This document shows positions 19,187-25,363 of a DNA stretch of 25,363 bases, piece after piece. The stretch spans positions 1 through 25,363 of the IMG/VR virus record IMGVR_UViG_3300006917_000138. One strand, written 5' to 3'. The first letter of the stretch is position 1. Each line of letters begins with the position of its first letter. A program made the translations under genes and the position numbers. The DNA comes from a virus. The notes below the pieces were generated by a model. That model was not told the DNA's origin. It was given only the letters and a program-made list of their open reading frames with translations, and did no database searches.

Positions 19187-20484
19187 CAGGCAAAAGCCTT
19201 CCCAGACAAGAAGCCGAACACGTTGTTCGTGGAACCCGCGCTGCGGTTCACAACAAGAGTCACAATGTCAACCTGTCCCGCCGAGGTGGACAGTGTGGGC
19301 GCTGCCCCACTCGCCCACTTCGGGGCCACAGCCGAACTGTTGATAGTGGTGGAACCCCACGCAATCGTCTTCGACCCACCCGTGCCCTGCGTGATAACAA
19401 GAGTCAACGTGGTGGAACCAGCATTCGGCAGGTTCGTGAACGCAAGCACAGCGCCAGTGCCAGTGACAGTCAACGTGAAAGTCGTGCCAGTAGAACAATC
19501 AAGAGTGACCGTGCCAGTCACACTCGTGTTCGACACAATCGGCTCAACCGCGACAATCCCACCACCGGACACCACGCGGGTAATCACATTGCTACTGGAA
19601 TCCTGAAACTGCGCGATATCGCCAGGGGTTGTCGCATTAGCCTTCACGACCACACCGACACCACTAGCTGCCGCATTCACAGCCACACCCGTGCCCGAAG
19701 TGGGGGTCACAGTCTGGGTCGCTGTGAATGTGTTGGCCGTCAACACTGCAGCCGTGCCCGTAATCTTCGATGCGGCGATAGACCCCGCAAGCATCGTGTT
19801 AGTGACAGTGCCAGTATCCCCAGCAGTGATAGCAGTACCAGAAATCTTGGTCTTGTCGATAGCGGCGCTAGCGTTGATATCAGCGTTGACGATAGTGCCA
19901 TCAGCAATCATCGTTGATGTGACCGTGCCAGTGTCAGCATCCGAAATCAGGGTGCCAGTCACAGCGGGAATCGTTACTGTCCCTGATGCTGCCGATGCGC
20001 CACGAATCACAGTCGTGCCACTGGAAGTACCAGAAATCTTTGCCGAAGTCAGGGTTTTGTTGGTCAGTGTCTGCGTGTCAGTAGTGCCCACCACACTTGA
20101 TCCGACAGCCAAACCGTGAACATTGATAGCGGAAGTGGAAGCCGATGAAGAAACGTGCGCGTTAGCCTCATCAGCATCAGTAGCTGACCACGACACCCAC
20201 ACCGAATCACCCTGATTGTGGGCGCTAGCCGATGTGCCATCAGCGCCACGACCACCCGAAGCAACCGTCACCGTTGTACCCGAAGTACCCGAACACAAGA
20301 TGCGTTCCTCAGTGGACGTGCCCGCCCCAATCGTCACCCAAAAATTCTCCGATGAGGCAGTCGGCCAGTTCGTCGGAACCGTGATAGTGAACGTGCCATC
20401 ACTGACAGTCATAGCGGCAGCAAGCGTCGTCACCACCGGGGCGTTCGTGAACTTGTACCGTCTACGAGTGGGAAGGGAAGCCAT
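19186..20484 (-). CDS. Tail fibre protein
   Basis: 432 aa, Ser/Thr/Gly/Ala-rich. N-terminal domain (about 1-110), then the fibre signature 'TDTQTLTNKTLTSAKISG'. A run of repeats follows with the pattern DADTGTVTSTMIADGTIVNA / TSAKISG / AGDTGTVTNTML. The C-terminal KTIAWGSTTINSSAVAPKWA, TAGQ-like 'SAGQVDIVTLVVN' and NVFGFLSGKAFA form the typical distal knob of fibres. It would recognise the host surface. Confidence 0.85.
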   Translation of the reverse strand: MASLPTRRRYKFTNAPVVTTLAAAMTVSDGTFTITVPTNWPTASSENFWVTIGAGTSTEERILCSGTSGTTVTVASGGRGADGTSASAHNQGDSVWVSWSATDADEANAHVSSSASTSAINVHGLAVGSSVVGTTDTQTLTNKTLTSAKISGTSSGTTVIRGASAASGTVTIPAVTGTLISDADTGTVTSTMIADGTIVNADINASAAIDKTKISGTAITAGDTGTVTNTMLAGSIAASKITGTAAVLTANTFTATQTVTPTSGTGVAVNAAASGVGVVVKANATTPGDIAQFQDSSSNVITRVVSGGGIVAVEPIVSNTSVTGTVTLDCSTGTTFTLTVTGTGAVLAFTNLPNAGSTTLTLVITQGTGGSKTIAWGSTTINSSAVAPKWASGAAPTLSTSAGQVDIVTLVVNRSAGSTNNVFGFLSGKAFA

Positions 20485-20493
20485 CAGAGTCCT

Positions 20494-22410
20494 TTACGCT
20501 ATCTGCCGCAAAACCAGCACAAGTGTACCTTGGAAACGCTTAGCCTTCGTGGAGAACTTCTCAGGTATCCACGAGAAATCATCCACCACCACCGAATAAG
20601 TGGACTCACCCTCTTGATAGGCGATGATTGTCTGATCCGAGTGGAGCTGGGTGAGGAAGTCGTACTCCACCCCCACATCCAGTGGGTAGTCCCGCTGGTT
20701 CAAAGTGGTCACCGAGTCATACAACAACACAGGCACAGTGAAGCGGGTCAAACGGCGGGGGGACGGGTAGGAGCGGGCAAGGACACCAGTGACAGCGCAA
20801 GCCCCGCTAATAGAAATTTTTGTCTCAATGAACGTGTTGCGCTGCCCCACATAGTAGTCGGGGGATTGCAGCGACCCGATGATGCTGGATGTGCCGACAG
20901 GGTTGAAATCCCCACCATCCACTGAATGCTCGATAGTGACAGACTCGCCGGTGGTCAAAGCAGTGTGGCGCACACCTTGGAACACGGTCACTTTCTGGTC
21001 GGTGATGCCGTGCGTAATCTCACCACTAGACACCCAACCTGAGGAAACAAGGCTGCCCGATTCGGTGTAAATACCCGAGCCGACCACACTGAACGCGGTA
21101 GCCCCGCCACTGGTCGTCACAATCGACGACACTGTGCCAGTCACATCCGACATGAGATCCGTGGCATACGCGGGCTGTAACGGCTTGTTGAACACCGTCA
21201 AATCGACCCGACCCAACCCAGCAAACCCACTATCGGCGTTGTCAGACCAGCCGAACCATACGAACCTGTCCTGACCTTCAGCGCAATACACGGGCTTCGG
21301 GGTGGCAATCAGTGGGCCGAGAATCAGATTGCCGGTACTGTCCTGCTGCGCCATGCGGAAACCCTTAGACGTTCCGATGAACATGTACCCGAGGTAGGAG
21401 TGCAGGAAAGTGACCGACTCCCCATCAGGCATGGTCAGCGCAATAGTCGGCGCATCCAGTTTCGTGGTGTTCGTGTCAGCCAAAGTGGTCTTATAGATAA
21501 TTGACTTGTCGGCGTAGTAGCCACCGAAATAGTGGTACTCCCCGAGCGCGTCACTAGAATTCCACACCCAGCTTGGGGTGTAGCGCATCATGTGGGTGGA
21601 GTCGTTCAACGTCATAAGCGCATAGTTCTGCGACGATGAGTAAGCGGTTGCCAGCGCTGTGGAAGCGGTCTCAGTCACCTCATTCAAAACACCCGTAGTC
21701 TGAGACGCGAACAATCTTCCGTTGTTGAACCACAACCCGTTGCACGAGTTAGACCCAGACATGGTGGCAATCTGCGTCGCGGTGCCAGGGGAAGTCACAT
21801 CCACACGATAGATGCCGTTTGTGCCGAACGCAGCGAATACATACCTGCCATTCGTGGCAATCGCCGTGCCCGCTGTGGCCGGTGTACCTGACACGGTTGT
21901 TGCTGTACCCCAAGTGGAGCCAGTAATCTGCGAATACTTCAACGAGGCATTGTCAATCCAAAACACATACCCGTCAGCGACCACCATTTGAACATTGCTG
22001 TTCGTGGCAGTCTGCTTCAACGTGGTGCCATTCAGCAAAGAAATCTGACCAAACGACCATGGGTCAATACCGACACTAGCGTTGAAACGGTACGGGTCGG
22101 AATCCTCACGGTCATAATGCGACTGCCCAGCACCCTTATGCCACGAATCAATCGACCTGCGCCACAAGTTCTCAGGCGACACACTCGACTCACCCGAAGT
22201 GCGGGCACTGTCAGCTTGTGTGCGCAGCAAAGGCAGCGAGTCACGACTGAACCTGATACCCAGCGAGAACTGCGGGTCAAGGTTCACCAGATAAGGCCTG
22301 CCCGCCAACCCCACAGGGAACATGCCCGGAATGGAGGCGTTCGCTGCGCTAGCCGAAGATGAAAGACTAGCCCCGAAATGCGCGCCAAGGCTTACCGAAT
22401 AGTAAGACAT
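20494..22410 (-). CDS. Large beta-rich tail protein (tail nozzle/hub-like)
   Basis: 638 aa, ATG 22410 in a TGATG overlap. After a short Ser/Ala-rich start it shows repeated propeller-like blades: VQMVVADGYVFWIDNASLKY, AIATNGRYVFAAFGTNGIYR, GLWFNNGRLFASQTTGVLNE, and 'FLHSYLGYMFIGTSKGFRMA'. The C-terminal third is a beta-sandwich (SVTIEHSVDGGDFNPVG). The order after a neck-like protein suggests a tail nozzle or distal hub; a podovirus-type tail is possible. No enzymatic motif. Confidence 0.65.
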   Translation of the reverse strand: MSYYSVSLGAHFGASLSSSASAANASIPGMFPVGLAGRPYLVNLDPQFSLGIRFSRDSLPLLRTQADSARTSGESSVSPENLWRRSIDSWHKGAGQSHYDREDSDPYRFNASVGIDPWSFGQISLLNGTTLKQTATNSNVQMVVADGYVFWIDNASLKYSQITGSTWGTATTVSGTPATAGTAIATNGRYVFAAFGTNGIYRVDVTSPGTATQIATMSGSNSCNGLWFNNGRLFASQTTGVLNEVTETASTALATAYSSSQNYALMTLNDSTHMMRYTPSWVWNSSDALGEYHYFGGYYADKSIIYKTTLADTNTTKLDAPTIALTMPDGESVTFLHSYLGYMFIGTSKGFRMAQQDSTGNLILGPLIATPKPVYCAEGQDRFVWFGWSDNADSGFAGLGRVDLTVFNKPLQPAYATDLMSDVTGTVSSIVTTSGGATAFSVVGSGIYTESGSLVSSGWVSSGEITHGITDQKVTVFQGVRHTALTTGESVTIEHSVDGGDFNPVGTSSIIGSLQSPDYYVGQRNTFIETKISISGACAVTGVLARSYPSPRRLTRFTVPVLLYDSVTTLNQRDYPLDVGVEYDFLTQLHSDQTIIAYQEGESTYSVVVDDFSWIPEKFSTKAKRFQGTLVLVLRQIA

Positions 22411-23306
22411 CACGCATCCTTGATGATCGGGTAGAACGCATCCAATCTCTGCTTCTCAGCCTCAATGCGCTGCGAACGCAGCAACCGCAAACCATTCACC
22501 GAAGCGGCAGTCGCACCCACAGGAACCTCCACCGCACGGCGAGTATCCCCTTGTGTCTCCGTGAACGCCCGCTTGATTTCACGCCCAGCCATGAGCTGAA
22601 TCGCAGCGCCAAGCGGAGGCAAGTCATACGCTGTCGTCGGCAAACCCGTGGTGGACACGTCAGTGGTTGTGGACGCTAGCGCCGTGAACCCCTTCTTATA
22701 CGTCACCCAAATCGGGTAACCCGCGTACATGTCCTCATACACGAACAATGCTTTACCGCTAGCAAACCCACCCGAACCAGTCGGCGCGGTCTGCATCACC
22801 CGCATCTTGTGCGTTGCGATACGCGGCCAATCCTTATAGATACCGGGAGTCTGCCCGCGAGCCTCAATCACCGAAATCAGGTCAGTGACACCATCAAGGT
22901 CATAACCCGTCAACAGCGGGTTGTACGTCAACGTCTCCGTACCCACCTGATACAAACCATTCGCGGGACTAGACAAGTCCACAAGATCCGTGTTCAACGC
23001 ATCCAGAATCTGTGCAGCGGGGAACCTCGGGTTCACGGTGACAATCGCACCGGCGCTAGCGTTTGCGTCCGTGGTGCCTTCCCAACCGCCAGTGACAGTG
23101 GCAGTGTTACCCGCCACAGCCCACACATACAGCAAATTGGTGCCAATCTCAATGCGCGACCCAGGCTGAATGCCCATCAAATCGTAAGAAACCGTAATCG
23201 ACCCAGACCCAGCCGTGTACGCCGAATCCAGTTTGTTCTTCTCCTCCTGCACCCCAGACAGCAAATAGCCCTTAGTGCGCTCAATCCAATCAGATGCCAG
23301 AGTCAC
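22410..23306 (-). CDS. Neck/head-tail connector-like protein (298 aa)
   Basis: ATG 23306 overlapping the previous stop. N-terminal helix TLASDWIERTKGYLLSG, a central beta-domain (SITVSYDLMGIQPGSRIEIG), then helices FPAAQILDALNTDLVDLSS and a C-terminal AAIQLMAGREIKRAF plus NGLRLLRSQRIEAEKQRLDA. This helix/beta/helix plan occurs in phage neck or adaptor proteins. Evidence is structural impression and gene order. Confidence 0.55.
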   Translation of the reverse strand: MTLASDWIERTKGYLLSGVQEEKNKLDSAYTAGSGSITVSYDLMGIQPGSRIEIGTNLLYVWAVAGNTATVTGGWEGTTDANASAGAIVTVNPRFPAAQILDALNTDLVDLSSPANGLYQVGTETLTYNPLLTGYDLDGVTDLISVIEARGQTPGIYKDWPRIATHKMRVMQTAPTGSGGFASGKALFVYEDMYAGYPIWVTYKKGFTALASTTTDVSTTGLPTTAYDLPPLGAAIQLMAGREIKRAFTETQGDTRRAVEVPVGATAASVNGLRLLRSQRIEAEKQRLDAFYPIIKDA

Positions 23307-23671
23307 TGCGCTGCCTTTGCCGGTTCGAAAACACTACGACCAATACTTTCCTGAACAAAGGATACAGCCTCAGACACCTGCTTCTCACGGCCCGGAAACG
23401 CCCGCCCAGACTCAATCTCAAACCTACTGGAAGCCTGCGACTCTAGTGCTGCGCTACCATCAATACTCGGCGGCTGGTAACCCTGCTCACGCAACCGTCT
23501 ATAGGCGGGCATATCAGCCGCCCACCGCTTCTCCATGTTCTTCTCCCGCAACGCGGCAGCCCCCCACTCCGTTGTCGCAGCCACACTCGGGGCAAGCATC
23601 AAAGTGGATACTTTGCAAGCGAAACACCCATCCACAGGGGACGGGTGGGTGCGACGCTGATGCAACGACAT
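23303..23671 (-). CDS. Hypothetical virion-region protein (122 aa)
   Basis: ATG 23671 with GTAGGAGG upstream. Starts HQRRTHPSPVDGCFACKVST, an N-terminal CxxC with His that may bind zinc; then helical, 'EKNMEKRWAADMPAYRRLRE', QGYQPPSIDGSAALE. I have an impression of similar proteins in aquatic phages but no function. Confidence 0.6.
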   Translation of the reverse strand: MSLHQRRTHPSPVDGCFACKVSTLMLAPSVAATTEWGAAALREKNMEKRWAADMPAYRRLREQGYQPPSIDGSAALESQASSRFEIESGRAFPGREKQVSEAVSFVQESIGRSVFEPAKAAQ

Positions 23672-23679
23672 GGAACCTC

Positions 23680-24216
23680 CTACGCCTGGTAAGTGAACTG
23701 GTAAGTGTTACCGCTGTTCACACTGTTCTTCGGTGTCAAACTGATTGTGTACAACGTGCCTGTGTTGAATGTGACCCCTGTGATACTGACACTGGAAGCC
23801 CCATAAGTCCCCGCCACAGTGCCAGACTGCGTGCCCCCATCCACCACAGACCAATCGATAGACGCGCTACCTGCGGCAGCCACACCCCGCGAATACTGGC
23901 CCACAGGCAACGTCACCAAAATGTTCCCGCCCGACACTTCCGCTAGCGGAATATCGTCCGGTGTCAACGTGTACCCCGCCGTTAGAAGCCATCCTGCTAC
24001 CTGATCCGTGACACCCACAGGGTCATGCCCGCCAAGGAACTCGTAGGTAGCGCGGTCTGTTGGTGGGTTGTAGTTTTCCGCTACACGCCCATCCGACCAC
24101 ACAAACACGTTCGGCGCTTTCAACGTTCCCTTGTAATACTTGAACGGCGCATCCGAACGTTGCTTCGTCAACACAGGCGGGTTACGCAAACTCGTTGGTG
24201 GGGTGAAAGCTGGCAT
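23680..24216 (-). CDS. Virion structural/decoration protein (178 aa)
   Basis: ATG 24216 in a TAATG overlap. N-terminus with KYYKGTLKAPNVFVWSDGRV and PTDRATYEFLGGHDP; C-terminal half a beta-sandwich (VSITGVTFNTGTLYTISLTP, NTYQFTYQA) like an immunoglobulin-type decoration domain. Probably on the virion surface or fibre base. Confidence 0.55.
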   Translation of the reverse strand: MPAFTPPTSLRNPPVLTKQRSDAPFKYYKGTLKAPNVFVWSDGRVAENYNPPTDRATYEFLGGHDPVGVTDQVAGWLLTAGYTLTPDDIPLAEVSGGNILVTLPVGQYSRGVAAAGSASIDWSVVDGGTQSGTVAGTYGASSVSITGVTFNTGTLYTISLTPKNSVNSGNTYQFTYQA

Positions 24217-24512
24217 TACTTCTTCTTGTTCCTTGCGCTAATCGCGGCAGCCTTCTTACGGGCATCAGCCTTACTGGAAGCCCCCCACGCATTCAACGAC
24301 AACAGCAGGCGGGTTGGTTCACCATTCGGTTTACGTTCCGGCCCAGGCATGTTACCCATCCGTGCAAGAAACGAAGCGCGACGAGGATTATCACCAGACT
24401 TTACAGGTGCCTTCAAGTTCATGCCCTGCGCATGGGCTGAAGCGCGACCTTTGGCGTTCAACCCGCCTTTAGGGTTTTTGCCTTCCTTGCGCTGCCAAGC
24501 GGGAGTAGTCAT
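24216..24512 (-). CDS. DUF6321-like phage protein (98 aa)
   Basis: ATG 24512 with GGGAG upstream. AWQRKEGKNPKGGLNAKGRA, NLKAPVKSGDNPRRASFLAR, MGNMPGPERKPNGEPTRLLL and SLNAWGASSKADARKKAAAI match the very conserved phage family I know as DUF6321 (abundant in marine/freshwater phages). Strongly basic and probably nucleic-acid- or capsid-associated; function unknown. Confidence 0.75.
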   Translation of the reverse strand: MTTPAWQRKEGKNPKGGLNAKGRASAHAQGMNLKAPVKSGDNPRRASFLARMGNMPGPERKPNGEPTRLLLSLNAWGASSKADARKKAAAISARNKKK

Positions 24513-24529
24513 TCGTCAACTCCCAGCAC

Positions 24530-24664
24530 TCATTCAGCCTGGTTCGGGTAAGTGAGGTTCCACCCGATTTCGTTTCTATCCTTGTCGCGCACAATGACGA
24601 GGATGCTGCCGTCAGGCTGGGTCACAGGCTTGTCGTAAAACGACTCGTTCACAGGCTTGCTCAT
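24530..24664 (-). CDS. 44-aa hypothetical protein
   Basis: ATG 24664 in an ACATGA overlap with the upstream stop, TGA at 24530. MSKPVNESFYDKPVTQPDGS then ILVIVRDKDRNEIGWNLTYP: a compact beta hairpin with charged turns. The overlap and the sequence texture support a real gene; no family known. Confidence 0.6.
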   Translation of the reverse strand: MSKPVNESFYDKPVTQPDGSILVIVRDKDRNEIGWNLTYPNQAE

Positions 24665-25281
24665 GTCAACCTTATGTAGGGTGCAGCGCCGACAGTCGTG
24701 CCAAGGGTCACGGGGCTGTTGGTGATGTCGGTTTGACCTGTCGCGCCGCCAACAATCAGCGGCAGCAGGCTTGTGTTGTTGAAGAGGATGGTGCCGGATG
24801 GGGGAGAAATGCTCGCCAAGGTCGGCCCAGCGAATGTTCCACCCGTGTTGTAGAACAACACCCCGGCAGCATAAGTGGTTCCAGCCACAATGGTGTACGA
24901 GGACGAGTAACCGGCCTCGCTAGTAAATGCCTTGGTGTACAGGGTGCTGCTGGTCTGACCGAGGTTTGCATCGTTTGCGGAGCGAGCCACGCAGGTGATT
25001 GTCCCTGCGCCGCTGTTGTAGGTGAACAGGCCCATCCTGCGAACAGTCGTGCCACCGCCGGTGTCCAGCGCGCCCGTGGTGCATGCAATCGTGAAGTTTG
25101 ACACCGTGAGGGTGCGGGTCGGGGTGAAGAACACCACGCGCAACACACCGTTGCTTTGTGCCCCGGTAGTGGATGCCAACGCCCTGTCCGGAACATCAAT
25201 GCCGTTTGACGGCTGGTACTGCCGGTCACGCAAAGCCGAGATAGTGAGGGCTTCCTCAGTCCACGCAAGAATCTTAGGCAT
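24661..25281 (-). CDS. Virion fibre/decoration protein (206 aa)
   Basis: ATG 25281 in a TGATG overlap. N-terminal short helix (KILAWTEEALTISALRDRQY), then a jelly-roll-like sequence: RVVFFTPTRTLTVSNFTIAC, GLFTYNSGAGTITCVARSAN, 'SSSYTIVAGTTYAAGVLFYN' and FNNTSLLPLIVGG. This resembles the beta-sandwich found at fibre tips or carbohydrate-binding modules of actinophage tails. Role inferred. Confidence 0.6.
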   Translation of the reverse strand: MPKILAWTEEALTISALRDRQYQPSNGIDVPDRALASTTGAQSNGVLRVVFFTPTRTLTVSNFTIACTTGALDTGGGTTVRRMGLFTYNSGAGTITCVARSANDANLGQTSSTLYTKAFTSEAGYSSSYTIVAGTTYAAGVLFYNTGGTFAGPTLASISPPSGTILFNNTSLLPLIVGGATGQTDITNSPVTLGTTVGAAPYIRLT

Positions 25282-25363
25282 CAAGCACGTCCTGCCAAAA
25301 CATTCACAACCTGCGTACCAGAAGCCACAACCCCATACAAATCCTCATTCTGATCCACATCAA
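25281..25363 (-). CDS. C-terminus of an upstream virion gene (partial)
   Basis: Only the last 26 codons are in the window (DVDQNEDLYGVVASGTQVVN then VLAGRA), ending at TGA 25281-25283, which overlaps the next ATG. No other clue to identity. Confidence 0.5.
   Translation of the reverse strand, partial: DVDQNEDLYGVVASGTQVVNVLAGRA

Noticed and set aside
19691-20119. Plus-strand frame of hydrophobic residues opposite the tail fibre
   Set aside because: Ala/Val/Pro-rich antisense of a Thr/Ser/Gly-rich fibre gene; repeats mirror the fibre repeats and no start signal is seen.

Overview
The window reads as part of a double-stranded DNA tailed bacteriophage genome (or phage-derived contig) that infects an actinobacterium. 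The phage call rests on a large terminase, a portal protein, tail/fibre-type proteins, lysis enzymes and a recombination/replication set. The actinobacterial host call rests on a WhiB-type regulator with its four cysteines and GVWGG turn, an Lsr2-type DNA-binding module, high overall GC, many GTG starts and strong AGGAGG ribosome binding sites. Nearly every gene lies on the minus strand, in tightly overlapping ATGA/GTGA/TGATG order. The only clear plus-strand gene is a small helix-turn-helix gene at 16116-16403.

Layout in the direction of transcription (right to left). 25.36-18.6 kb: virion genes (fibre/decoration proteins, a DUF6321-like protein, a neck/connector-like protein, a 638-residue beta-rich tail protein, a 432-residue fibre, a coiled-coil membrane protein). 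18.6-16.4 kb: a small HTH protein, a metallophosphoesterase, a DUF6378-like protein and a VanY-type endolysin. 16.1-13.65 kb: Rad52-type annealing protein, Cas4/RecB-type exonuclease, HNH endonuclease, SSB and an Lsr2-like protein. 13.66-10.4 kb: a visibly AT-richer block with two PP-loop (PAPS-reductase-like) enzymes flanking a VUT/YhhQ-type queuosine-precursor transporter, a DpdA-type DNA guanine transglycosylase and a Holliday-junction-resolvase-like nuclease. 10.4-7.4 kb: zinc proteins, a winged-helix replication-initiator-like protein with internal iterons, a holin-like protein, small Cys-rich proteins, WhiB and an exported transglycosylase. 7.4-3.5 kb: small conserved unknowns and a DnaN-type sliding clamp, with clear promoters and terminators. 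3.5-0 kb: a long CA-rich intergenic region, the terminase large subunit, a small unknown gene and the portal, which runs off the left edge.

Main points of interest. (1) DpdA plus a precursor transporter, with no queuosine-precursor biosynthesis gene in view, suggests salvage-type 7-deazaguanine modification of the phage DNA. (2) A 77-nt RNA with the hallmarks of a tmRNA tRNA-like domain but no mRNA-like domain is embedded in the transglycosylase ORF. (3) CTAG sites occur overwhelmingly as CGCTAG/CTAGCG (about 64 of 93 by eye), an iterated-palindrome pattern that vanishes from the modification block. (4) Two near-identical promoters share a 13-bp upstream box and a 17-bp spacer. (5) An 11-bp hairpin hides a ribosome binding site at 9098-9132. 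All counts and alignments were done by eye.
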